Of a stretch of DNA of 46,115 bases, positions 1 to 8,121 are shown piece by piece. The notes below the pieces were generated by a model. That model was not told the DNA's origin. It did not search any database and was given only the letters and a program-made list of their open reading frames with translations. A program made the translations under genes and the position numbers. Numbering within the stretch: the first letter of the stretch is position 1; the number at the start of each line of letters is the position of its first letter. Source of the DNA: an unicellular cyanobacterium SU3 (GTDB lineage Bacteria; Cyanobacteriota; Cyanobacteriia; Cyanobacteriales; Microcystaceae); contig NETF01000177.1 in the NCBI GenBank assembly GCA_002172675.1, positions 1 to 46,115 of the forward strand, read 5' to 3'.

Positions 1-2
1 GG

Positions 3-92
3 GACGGTCTAGCAGAAGTTCTAGCCGTTCGCACAGAAGTCGTGCCGTTTTGTGTGATCTTTGGGTATCGCATACTTAAACGATAGCATAAG
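3..92 (+). pseudogene. Apparent 3' end of a TnpB-like (IS200/IS605) gene
   Basis: The frame starting at base 3 stays open for 29 codons and ends in TAG at 90-92. Its peptide (DGLAEVLAVRTEVVPFCVI, then FGYRILKR) resembles the variable tails of TnpB proteins, but no catalytic motif lies inside the window, so the family call is weak. The gene may continue to the left of the window and be intact there. A short hairpin (CACCC at 97-101 with GGGTG near 114-118) follows directly, as at IS200/IS605 right ends. Confidence 0.35.
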
Positions 93-121
93 ACACACCC
101 TCCTCGTTCAGGTGGGTGAGG

Positions 122-214
122 CTTCATCAAATAGAAGACTTAGGAGAAGCGTTACTCGACTTTGAAAGGGAGGAAGATTTGCTAAATTGGTTAGCTCAAT
201 CATCCCTAAATTAA
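122..214 (+). pseudogene. C-terminal remnant of a DUF4351 (Rpn-family) protein
   Basis: Bases 122-214 encode a 30-residue tail (LHQIEDLGEALLDFEREEDL, then LNWLAQSSLN) ending in TAA. It matches the pattern I associate with DUF4351, the short C-terminal domain found on cyanobacterial Rpn/PD-(D/E)XK transposase-like nucleases: an LGEALLDF core followed by a hydrophobic W-L segment. No start codon or N-terminal domain is present. The remnant begins where the putative insertion-sequence end stops, which suggests the parent gene was interrupted. The family call rests on the LGEALLDF core. Confidence 0.55.
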
Positions 215-313
215 TAAATGTTTGATTCGATTTTTCAACAACTTTAGTAACTAGCAAAACCCAGTAAGATGAGCATTGCCCACCTTACAATAATATCTAT
301 AATTAATAATCAA

Positions 314-883
314 CTAATCAAAATAAAATAATGTGACCAGTTTCCTTTGTTCTTCTGCTTCTTCGCAGGTTTGTAATAATGTATGACTGTCATGAAAAGC
401 AAAACATATCAACTGTTGACAACGAGACACAATTTCTCGGTTACATAAAGAACTTGCTTCTCCCAAGGATAAACCATCATTTTCAGGGTTTTCCACTAAA
501 TGAATGACCCTTTCTAGTTGGTCTTTTGACTCTCTAGGCTGTTTGGTCAAGCTTTGGGGTAAAATCACCGTTAACAGGTTGGGATCAGCCCGCATTGCCC
601 CTTTAATCGCTGCTGCATTAGTTCCTGTGGCACCGGATGTCATCAAACGGTTACCACCTAAAACCAGGGCATAACTCATCATTTCTATTAGCTGCTGATG
701 AGTGATAGGAACATGGCGCGAACCTAACAAAGCAATACGTTTTGAACCCGTTTGCTGAATAGCAGCGAGTTCCTGCGCCAAAGTATCTAGGGTAGGTATA
801 TCAACTGATTGACTCAAAGATTCTCTCGTAGACTGCAAATGACCGTAAGTTATTCTAACAAAGGTTTCTTGATTATGGCACAA
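314..883 (-). CDS. SLOG/DprA-like Rossmann protein (DNA recombination-mediator protein A family)
   Basis: The 189-aa protein has a single SLOG-type Rossmann domain: a beta strand plus loop at residues 48-56 (RIALLGSRH) and a second glycine-containing loop at 82-97 (TSGATGTNAAAIKGAM). This is the nucleotide-binding fold shared by DprA/Smf and LOG proteins. It is shorter than true DprA (about 300-400 aa) and lacks its SAM and winged-helix domains, so a role in DNA uptake is not shown. The frame opens with TTG at 883. Another TTG at residue 23 (base 817) lies immediately before the part that looks conserved and may be the real start. Substrate unknown. Confidence 0.7.
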   Translation of the reverse strand: MCHNQETFVRITYGHLQSTRESLSQSVDIPTLDTLAQELAAIQQTGSKRIALLGSRHVPITHQQLIEMMSYALVLGGNRLMTSGATGTNAAAIKGAMRADPNLLTVILPQSLTKQPRESKDQLERVIHLVENPENDGLSLGEASSLCNREIVSRCQQLICFAFHDSHTLLQTCEEAEEQRKLVTLFYFD

Positions 884-1093
884 ATTTTATAATTTTTCTT
901 GATGTTCCTATGGTTTTCATATTTGACCAGGTTGTTGACTCAATATTTTTTATCCTAGATTATCAACAATGTTTAATAACATTTTTGGTTTCCAGATAGT
1001 AATAAAGACAGCTTTTATCGGATAGGTTAGACTCTGATATGATTAAGATTCTATCTTGTTGTTCAGTTAATTGTTGATTAGTCGATAACTCTT

Positions 1094-2134
1094 ATGGTTG
1101 CCGTTCCTCCATCTCCTGATGATATTCGTGACGCGTTAGAAACCCCCGTTGACTTTAATTTCGAGTTACCCGATCCTGAAGATGAAGAGATCGAAGAGTT
1201 CGACTTTCAAGAAAAATTAGATACCGTTTGGAAAATTTGCGATCGCTTCGATCTGCAAACGGATATTTGGCGCGGTAGAATTTTACGGGCGATCCGCGAT
1301 CGCGAAAAAAAGGGGGGAGAAGGACGAGGAACAGGCTTTTTGAATTGGTTAAAAAAGCGAGAAATTACCAAAAGTCAGGCGTATGCTTTAATTCAATTAG
1401 CTAATAGTGCTGATACTTTGCTGGCAGAGGGAATATTAGACCCGGATGCCATCAACAATTTTAGTAAACGGGCTTTTGTCGAAACAGCAAAATCCGATCC
1501 CGAAGTGCAAAAATTAGTCAGTGAAGCAGCGCAAAAAGGGGATAGAATTACCCGTAGAGAGGTGAAACAACTATCAGATGAGTGGACTGCCATGAGTTCT
1601 GATTTATTGCCTTCAGAAGTCAAGGAAAAGGCAGAAGAAGGGACATTACCTCCCCGACATCTCGCCCCTTTAGTTCGAGAAATGGAAAAATTGCCAGAGT
1701 TACACTTAGAAACCATCCAAAAAGAAGTTGCCCAAAGTCCCGATGTAGACACGGTAAAATTATTAACCACCGATGCTAAAAACTTGGCTAAATATCTCGA
1801 TGCAGCAGCCCAAGTTCAAACCTTAAAAAAGACTCCTTTAGATTTAGAAATGGCCTTAGATGAAGCCGTACGATTAGAATGTTTAAATACAGCAGCCGAT
1901 TTAGTTAAACAAGCGTCAAGCTTAGAACAAATTGTGGGAAAATTATACACAACTTGGAAACGATTAGGAAGTTTATCTGATAGATTGTATGTTGATACAG
2001 GAGCAAGTAATCCTCATCTGCGATCGATGTTAACTTCTTTAGAATCTTTGAGTGGGGAAGTGATCGAAGTTCAACTCGATGAAGCAGGAGAAAAAACCGT
2101 TAGACTACGAGTGTTAACTGATTCTTCTGATTAA
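1094..2134 (+). CDS. Uncharacterised cyanobacterial protein, acidic N-terminus, helical
   Basis: The 346-aa soluble protein was not recognised as a named family. Residues 1-45 are strongly acidic. Residues 60-110 hold a basic segment and a helical stretch (FLNWLKKREITKSQAYALIQ) that reads like a DNA-binding helix-turn-helix of the ParB or DUF3102 kind. The rest is predicted alpha-helical with no transmembrane segment. It starts at ATG 1094 after a 210-bp gap and is followed 41 bp downstream by a hydrolase gene on the same strand. A nucleoid or partition-related role is only a guess from the helix-turn-helix-like segment. Confidence 0.55.
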   Translation: MVAVPPSPDDIRDALETPVDFNFELPDPEDEEIEEFDFQEKLDTVWKICDRFDLQTDIWRGRILRAIRDREKKGGEGRGTGFLNWLKKREITKSQAYALIQLANSADTLLAEGILDPDAINNFSKRAFVETAKSDPEVQKLVSEAAQKGDRITRREVKQLSDEWTAMSSDLLPSEVKEKAEEGTLPPRHLAPLVREMEKLPELHLETIQKEVAQSPDVDTVKLLTTDAKNLAKYLDAAAQVQTLKKTPLDLEMALDEAVRLECLNTAADLVKQASSLEQIVGKLYTTWKRLGSLSDRLYVDTGASNPHLRSMLTSLESLSGEVIEVQLDEAGEKTVRLRVLTDSSD

Positions 2135-2175
2135 AATATACTGTAATTGTTCTTATCTGTTTAGTCATAATATCC

Positions 2176-3864
2176 ATGAAAGTTTTCGCCCTCAAAAAAT
2201 TCTTATCCCCCTTGACTTCGGTATTTTTTGGAACGTTAACCTCCTTAACCTTAACTTTACCAACTAATGCAGCAGAAAAAATCTATTTTGTCTATGATTC
2301 TTTAATTGTTTCAATTCCCGTTCGGTCTTTAGAAATCTATGCAAATGAAGGAAGATTAACTCAACAATTATGTCAATATTTTAACTTAGCAGGAACCACC
2401 GAAGAAGAAAGAAAAGCCTTTCGAGAAGCCTTATCTACCCCTGTTAGCGTGAATGCGGTGGACTTATCTAGACTGCTGAATACCGATGAAGGGGAAAGAA
2501 TCTTAAATTATGTGGGTAAAGTTTTTAATATTGAAGGAGGAAGAAACGGTAAATATATTATTAGAGGGGCTTTAGTACAAGCTGCGTTTAATCCAGCCGG
2601 ATTAACCTTAATTAATTTTTTAAATAGACTCGCCACTGATGTGCAAATTGATATTAAAAAAGCCATCGAGTTATCACGGGAAATAGAACTGATTGTACAG
2701 GGGACTTATTTATTTACCGAAAAAGTAGAACAATTAGCTCAAACCGAAGCACAACAAGACCGAGATGTTGATTATTCTCAATTAAGTGATCCCCGTCAAC
2801 CTGGTCCGTTGGAAGTTAAAAATTATCGCTGGAATTTAGTCGATAGAAATCGCGATCGCGAATTTTATGTTGAAATGTATCAACCCCAAACATTACCTGA
2901 TGAATCGGTTCCTGTGGTGGTTATTTCTCATGGGTTAGCATCCCGTCCCGAAGACTTTGGAAAATGGGCTAGACATTTAGCTTCTTATGGTTATGTGGTG
3001 GCAGTTCCTCAACATCCAGGCAGCGATATTAAACAAACAAAAGCCTTTTTAGAAGGATTATCTCGACAAATTTTTATTCGGGAAGAATTCATTAATCGTC
3101 CTCTCGATATTAGCTATACCATTGATGAATTAGAACGACGTAATCAAGGATGGTTTTCGGGTAAATTAGACCTTAATAATGTGGGGGTTGCTGGTCATTC
3201 TTTTGGAGGTTATACTGTGTTAGCTGTAGCCGGAGCAACACCTAACTTTAAACGATTAGAACAAATGTGTGACCTAGAAATAGGGGACTTAAATACAGCT
3301 TTATTGTTACAATGTCGGGCTTTACAATTAGAAAGAAAAGACTATAATTTTAAAGATGAAAGAGTTAAAGCTCTCTTTGTCGTTAATCCTGTTAATTCCG
3401 GTCTTTTTGGCAGTGAATCTTTAGCAAAAGTTGATATTCCTGTTTTTATTTCCGCCGGAAGTTATGATCCGGCCACTCCTTTTATTTTTGAACAAGCTGT
3501 TTCTTTTCCTCGTTTTGAAGTGCCTGAAAAATATCTTCAATTACAAGAAGGACAAGCTCATGTAGATTTTTCTCAGCTAGATGCAGGTATTGCTGATACC
3601 TTGCAAAAAACCACCAAATTGACCCTTCCTAGTCCTCAGTTATTAGATAGTTATACTAACTCAATGATGCTATCTTTCTTTGAAGTTTATATCGAAAATA
3701 ATCCTCAATATCGTCCTTTTCTACAGTCAGCTTATGGGGAATATTTAAGTCGAGACCAGGAATTTAAGACTTATATTATTACTGAAGAATCTTCCAGTGA
3801 GTTAAGTCAAGCAATTGACCAATTTATCAGAGAAAATAATATAACTCTTCCTGATGAAAGGTGA
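2176..3864 (+). CDS. Secreted alpha/beta hydrolase with DUF1400 N-terminal domain
   Basis: This 562-aa protein has an N-terminal signal peptide (hydrophobic residues 10-32, likely cut near TNAAEK). A DUF1400 domain follows (about 33-150), beginning with the typical IYFVYDSLIVSIPVRSLE stretch. A PAF-acetylhydrolase/chlorophyllase-like alpha/beta hydrolase domain follows (about 230-545). The oxyanion region is VVVISHGLASRPEDF, and the nucleophile elbow is GHSFGG near residue 341. A C-terminal histidine (GQAHVDFS) is a candidate for the triad. The family is cyanobacterial and its substrate, probably a lipid or ester, is unknown. Length is normal for the family. Confidence 0.85.
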   Translation: MKVFALKKFLSPLTSVFFGTLTSLTLTLPTNAAEKIYFVYDSLIVSIPVRSLEIYANEGRLTQQLCQYFNLAGTTEEERKAFREALSTPVSVNAVDLSRLLNTDEGERILNYVGKVFNIEGGRNGKYIIRGALVQAAFNPAGLTLINFLNRLATDVQIDIKKAIELSREIELIVQGTYLFTEKVEQLAQTEAQQDRDVDYSQLSDPRQPGPLEVKNYRWNLVDRNRDREFYVEMYQPQTLPDESVPVVVISHGLASRPEDFGKWARHLASYGYVVAVPQHPGSDIKQTKAFLEGLSRQIFIREEFINRPLDISYTIDELERRNQGWFSGKLDLNNVGVAGHSFGGYTVLAVAGATPNFKRLEQMCDLEIGDLNTALLLQCRALQLERKDYNFKDERVKALFVVNPVNSGLFGSESLAKVDIPVFISAGSYDPATPFIFEQAVSFPRFEVPEKYLQLQEGQAHVDFSQLDAGIADTLQKTTKLTLPSPQLLDSYTNSMMLSFFEVYIENNPQYRPFLQSAYGEYLSRDQEFKTYIITEESSSELSQAIDQFIRENNITLPDER

Positions 3865-3919
3865 AATAAGATGTTTATGTTACATTCTTGACAACTTTAA
3901 AAGAAACAAAAAATTTTTG

Positions 3920-3966
3920 TTAAATAAATACTATCGCTATTAAATTGTCAGATAGTATTTATTTAA
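3920..3966. repeat. Perfect 16-bp inverted repeat (hairpin)
   Basis: Bases 3920-3935 (TTAAATAAATACTATC) are the exact reverse complement of 3951-3966, with a 15-nt loop. It lies 55 bp after the hydrolase stop and 114 bp before the MscS gene. It could act as a transcription terminator for the hydrolase or be a small dispersed palindrome. The stem is AT-rich and no clear T-run follows it. Confidence 0.7.
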
Positions 3967-4080
3967 GCTGTTAGCTGAATCATAGATTTATATGGAAATT
4001 AGTCTTTATCATTAAGAATTTTATTCAATAAAACCATGAATCATTGATATAGCCATACACCATATACAGGATGTAAAGGA

Positions 4081-5562
4081 ATGTTTAACTTACAGGGAAT
4101 TTTTAACCATATAATTAGTATTTTAGATAGCATTACCTTTTCTGTTGGTAAGAATGAGGTGACTTTAACCTATTTCTTTCAAGTTATCGTTTATTTAATT
4201 ATTATTGCTATTTTAGCGAGTTACTTAAATAAAATTTTAAGAAAAAGATTACTAAAAAGATTAATTAGTGAATATGGAATTCGTTATGTTTTTGCTAGTC
4301 TAATTAGTTATGGTGTGGGGGCTTTTTGTTTTATTATTATTCTACAAACTACAGGATTTAATGTTTCAGCACTGACTTTTTTAGGGGGTGGTGTTGGCAT
4401 TGGAATTGGTTTAGGGTTACAAGGAATGACTAAAAATTTGGTCAGTGGACTGAGTTTATTGTTAGAAAGAAAAATAAAAATAGGTAATTTTATTAAATTT
4501 AACGATACAGAGGGTTACGTCACTGAAATATCAACTCGTTCCGCTACAATTAAGTTAGAAGATGGTTCTTCCGTAATTGTTCCTAACCGCGAGTTAATGG
4601 AAAATGAACTAACCAATTATCATTACAAAACTGATTTTGTACGCTTAAATTTATCAACTAGAGTTGACTATAATAGTGATTTAGTGTTAGTTACAGAAAC
4701 TTTATTGATATCTGCTTATTCAGAAAATAATATTTTAAAAAATCCGCCACCGAAAGTAATCTTTAAAGGGTTTAGTGATAGTTGTTTAGAATTTGAACTC
4801 TGGTTTTGGATAGATAGTGATAACATGGGAATTCGTTTTGAGATTATGAGTTCTTTATATTTTTCAGTTGAATATAATTTACGACGACGGAATATTAGAA
4901 TACCGTTAGCTCAACGAGAATTATGGATAAAAAATCATGAAACTATGAATTTTTTATCCAAAGAAGCATCAGACAATCATATCACCTTAGCAACTCATCA
5001 AGCACTGACAAATCATTATACAAAACCTGATACATTAACTTCAACTGGTTTATTATCCATTAAAGAATTATTGAGTAAAGTAGAATATTTTAAAACTTTA
5101 GATGATTTAGACATTAGAAAATTGATTGAAATTGGTACATTAAAACAACTCAAATGCAATGAAGTTTTATTTAAAGAAAATGATCCAGGAGATGCTTTTT
5201 ATATTATTTTATCTGGATCAGTAGAAATTTTTACCGAAACCTTGAATAAAACCTTAGCTATTTTATATAGAGGTGATTTTTTTGGAGAATTAGCTTTAAT
5301 GTTAGGTATTCCTCGAACTGCCAGCGTAAAAGCAAAACAAGAAACTCTCTTATTTTCTATTAATAATCAACAATTTGATCGACTTTTAAAAGATTATCCA
5401 CAATTATGCGATCGCATTGTAAAAGAGTTAGAAAAAAATCAAGAAGAGTTACATCAACGCCGAGAAGAATTAAAAGAAAAAGGATTATTAAAAGCTGAAG
5501 AAGAAGAAAGTAATATTATTGATTGGGTTCGTCATCGTCTTCAATCTATGTTAACCTTATAA
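4081..5562 (+). CDS. MscS-family channel with C-terminal cyclic-nucleotide-binding domain
   Basis: The 493-aa inner-membrane protein has transmembrane helices at about 28-50, 72-92 and a Gly/Ala-rich pore helix at 97-120 (FLGGGVGIGIGLGLQGMTKN), the hallmark of MscS TM3. The cytoplasmic beta domain follows (about 130-185), then a mixed domain. At about 335-460 is a Crp/cNMP-binding domain with a phosphate-binding cassette (FFGELALMLGIPRTASVKA) that retains the conserved Glu and Arg. This architecture corresponds to bacterial cyclic-nucleotide-gated (bCNG) channels, which respond to ligand more than to tension. A coiled-coil tail ends the protein. It converges on a potassium-channel-like gene, with 9 bp between stop codons. 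Confidence 0.9.
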   Translation: MFNLQGIFNHIISILDSITFSVGKNEVTLTYFFQVIVYLIIIAILASYLNKILRKRLLKRLISEYGIRYVFASLISYGVGAFCFIIILQTTGFNVSALTFLGGGVGIGIGLGLQGMTKNLVSGLSLLLERKIKIGNFIKFNDTEGYVTEISTRSATIKLEDGSSVIVPNRELMENELTNYHYKTDFVRLNLSTRVDYNSDLVLVTETLLISAYSENNILKNPPPKVIFKGFSDSCLEFELWFWIDSDNMGIRFEIMSSLYFSVEYNLRRRNIRIPLAQRELWIKNHETMNFLSKEASDNHITLATHQALTNHYTKPDTLTSTGLLSIKELLSKVEYFKTLDDLDIRKLIEIGTLKQLKCNEVLFKENDPGDAFYIILSGSVEIFTETLNKTLAILYRGDFFGELALMLGIPRTASVKAKQETLLFSINNQQFDRLLKDYPQLCDRIVKELEKNQEELHQRREELKEKGLLKAEEEESNIIDWVRHRLQSMLTL

Positions 5563-5571
5563 TTGAATAAT

Positions 5572-6774
5572 TTAACTATTATTTTCTTTCACGGAAATTA
5601 AATGAGAATCAACTCTTAACTTGCGTAATTCTCGGACTAATCTTAAGCCTTGATGGTAATATAAAAGAATCGGAAAAAGAGTCGGTAATTGGTTCATTAA
5701 ACGTCTCGCTAAATTTAAAGAGCAACCAGAAATCCTAGATAAAGTGTTAGCTCCTTCAAAAATAGCGTCATTAGTAGCAGCATTTTCGATCTGAAGTTTC
5801 CATATTTTTTTATCTAAAGAAAGTTGTCCTTTTTCGATAGCTTTTAATCCTTCAATTGTCGCTAAAACTACCAAGCGATCGCCCATTGATACTCTCAACT
5901 CTTCATGGGGCATTAAAATAGAAGGTTGAGACGGTTTTTGATACAAAATAGGCACAACTCCGTAACCATAAGCGATATCCGCTAATAATAATCCGTTTAA
6001 AGTATCATCAGATTCAATACAATATTCTGTCACTAAAATCGTTTGATTATTGAGACGAAAAAGAGTAATAATATTCTCCCCAAAAGCAGCACCTGCGAAT
6101 ACTTCTGCAGCCACTTCATAAGTTCCCACAATCTGAGCATGGGGTAACATTTGTAGTAGATATCGTCCTAATTGTTGTCCGGCGGTACGAATGACTAAAT
6201 GACAATTAGGATTCAGTTTTTTTGCAGTTAAAGCCACTTCTAAATTAAGAATTTCATCATCAGTAACAACTACAACACTTTTAGCAGTTTCTAAATTAAC
6301 TTGAGGCAAAATATCTTGTAAATTTCCAGACATTAAAGGAATATCTAATCTGATTTCTGAAGCAATCTCAGCCTTAAAAGTTATCCCTAATAAAGCTTGT
6401 TTAAACCCTTGTAATAATCTAGCGACTTCTTTACCAACTCTTCCTAAACCAATAATAATAATATGATTTTGCTCAGGAATCGGAGGACGACGTTTGACAA
6501 ATTGAAATTTAGTGGATAAGAGTAATTCGGTTAACAAAGCATACAAAACTCCGACAAAAGCTGTACCCGATAACGTTAATCCTAAGCTAAATAATTGCAA
6601 CCAATGGGGAATTTGTTCCATTTGCTCAAATTCTCCAAACAGATCAGAATAGCCACCCAATAATAAAATAACTGTAGCTGAAAAAGCAGAGAAAAAAGTT
6701 GATTGGGGATAATAACTATGAATTAAAATTGTACCGAAAAACAACAAAATTAACACAATAGCACCACATAACAA
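5572..6774 (-). CDS. K+ channel pore + RCK2 half of a split two-RCK protein
   Basis: This 400-aa frame carries a hydrophobic helix (residues 2-20), a re-entrant pore-like segment with a degenerate selectivity filter (LLLGGYSDLFG, 37-47), a second helix (60-86), then a TrkA-N/RCK Rossmann domain (GLGRVGKEVARLL near 109-121) and a TrkA-C-like region. The start shown is an internal TTG with no convincing ribosome-binding site. The reading frame is open for 13 codons upstream and is continuous with the next gene apart from one TAA at 6814-6816. It is therefore best read as the C-terminal half of a 685-codon gene (5572-7629). Whether it is translated independently is unknown. Confidence 0.75.
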   Translation of the reverse strand: MLCGAIVLILLFFGTILIHSYYPQSTFFSAFSATVILLLGGYSDLFGEFEQMEQIPHWLQLFSLGLTLSGTAFVGVLYALLTELLLSTKFQFVKRRPPIPEQNHIIIIGLGRVGKEVARLLQGFKQALLGITFKAEIASEIRLDIPLMSGNLQDILPQVNLETAKSVVVVTDDEILNLEVALTAKKLNPNCHLVIRTAGQQLGRYLLQMLPHAQIVGTYEVAAEVFAGAAFGENIITLFRLNNQTILVTEYCIESDDTLNGLLLADIAYGYGVVPILYQKPSQPSILMPHEELRVSMGDRLVVLATIEGLKAIEKGQLSLDKKIWKLQIENAATNDAIFEGANTLSRISGCSLNLARRLMNQLPTLFPILLYYHQGLRLVRELRKLRVDSHLISVKENNS

Positions 6775-6813
6775 AGCTGCTCCTCGTAAATAGTTTCGTC
6801 CTTTTGTCCATAA

Positions 6814-7629
6814 TTAAAAAATAAAACTTTTAATCCGCAACAAAAAAGGTTTTGACTGAAAAAAAATAGACGTATTTGTGAACTTTAAAGTATTAGAACT
6901 CAATACATCTTGAACCTGAACATAGGTAATGAGATCCCCAGGTTGTATGATTGTTTCAGGATTCCATTGATAGAAAGATCCCCAAAAATTCGGAGCTTGA
7001 TGATGATAGGACAGCACAGAACGAGTGCGAGTATCTAACTCATGAAGATAACGAGTATAACACCAAGGATCGTTACTTTTAAGACGACGTTGAATAATTT
7101 GTAATGGTTGACTATCTAGGGTAAAAAAGCCTTTGATATTGCTTCCTAAAGCAGCTAAAGCAAATGCTGTCGTCGGTAGTTGGGTGGGTTCATAAGCAAT
7201 AAAATTTCCTAATTGTTCTTCAAGCAAACTATTAAGATTATCTTGGGCAGAACGAACCACTAAATGAGTTTTTGGGTTTAACTGACGGATAGCTAAAGCC
7301 GTTTCAATATTAACTTGTTCACTGGTCGTTACTAATAAAGCAGCGCGACATTTTTGTATATCAGCTTGTTGTAAAGTTTTAATGTATCGACAATCAGCAA
7401 AAATCAACTTATCGATAACATCTTCAATGTGAGGAATTTCCCAAAATTGTGGTCGTAAAAGTTCAATGGCAACTATTTTTACTCCAAATTTTTTAAGAGA
7501 TAAAACGCAATGCTGCCCTAAACTTCCTAACCCACAGATTAAAAAGCTATCTTCTTGATGGGATGTGTTTTGGATAACAGAATCGGACAAAGCGTTTTTT
7601 ACCTTCCTAAATGCTCTACTAACAATCAT
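6814..7629 (-). CDS. N-terminal RCK (TrkA-N) half of a split two-RCK potassium channel-like protein
   Basis: The 271-aa product opens at an ATG with a good Shine-Dalgarno (AGGAG, 4 nt before the start) and an in-frame stop just upstream, so this is the true 5' end. Residues 28-150 form an NAD-binding RCK fold (FLICGLGSLGQHCV with the GxGxxG loop at 33-38, and IELL at the end of strand 2). A C-terminal RCK subdomain follows. No membrane segment is present in this half. It ends at TAA 6814-6816, beyond which the same frame continues straight into the pore and RCK2 segment. In intact relatives I would expect RCK1, pore module and RCK2 in one polypeptide. Confidence 0.75.
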   Translation of the reverse strand: MIVSRAFRKVKNALSDSVIQNTSHQEDSFLICGLGSLGQHCVLSLKKFGVKIVAIELLRPQFWEIPHIEDVIDKLIFADCRYIKTLQQADIQKCRAALLVTTSEQVNIETALAIRQLNPKTHLVVRSAQDNLNSLLEEQLGNFIAYEPTQLPTTAFALAALGSNIKGFFTLDSQPLQIIQRRLKSNDPWCYTRYLHELDTRTRSVLSYHHQAPNFWGSFYQWNPETIIQPGDLITYVQVQDVLSSNTLKFTNTSIFFQSKPFLLRIKSFIF

Positions 7630-7734
7630 TATCTCCTAGAAACCTAGTAACTCTACCGTTTGGAAGATGAACAGGCTTATTTTGAGTCGTTAGGGTAATA
7701 AATGGTAGCTGAATTAATTAGGTTATTTTTTATT

Positions 7735-8118
7735 ATGGTACAAATAAACAATTCTTCTAATCCTGACGAAATACCTGATCGCCAAATCACCGAACCGTCT
7801 GATCCTAATACCATTCCTCCAGGAGTCAGCGATCGCAACACCGGAATGGGTGCAACCATCGAATCTGATGAATATCGTCTTGCTTCAGGAGAAAACACCA
7901 CAGCAGGAGATCCTGACGCGATGACAGAACAAGCTAAAGTCGTGGGAGAAGAAGCCATCGGCGGTGATACCCCCACACCGGATCAAAATAACGTTGATGA
8001 CATTGGAGAAGCCACAGGGGTTGACTTTGCACCCACACAACCAGTGGAAGTGTTCGATGAAATGAAACAAAGGGATAGCGATCGCTTTGAACTTGATCCT
8101 AATTCTAAAGAGTCTTAG
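7735..8118 (+). CDS. DUF6335 family protein
   Basis: This is a small acidic soluble protein of 127 aa from ATG 7735. The frame is open to an earlier ATG at 7702, but those 11 hydrophobic residues do not look like the family. The sequence is rich in Asp, Glu, Pro and Thr, and ends with the family's conserved C-terminal block: ATGVDFAPTQPVEVFDEMKQ followed by RDSDRFELDP. DUF6335 proteins are widespread in cyanobacteria and have no known function. The gene is followed after 3 bp by the UbiA-like gene, so the two are probably co-transcribed. Confidence 0.8.
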   Translation: MVQINNSSNPDEIPDRQITEPSDPNTIPPGVSDRNTGMGATIESDEYRLASGENTTAGDPDAMTEQAKVVGEEAIGGDTPTPDQNNVDDIGEATGVDFAPTQPVEVFDEMKQRDSDRFELDPNSKES

Positions 8119-8121
8119 TAA

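Noticed and set aside
1393-1770. 125-codon open frame opposite the 346-aa gene
   Set aside because: Antisense shadow in a coding region; no RBS and Ser-rich nonsense composition.
7677-8070. Two antisense frames over the DUF6335 gene
   Set aside because: They oppose a recognisable family member and have no protein features of their own.
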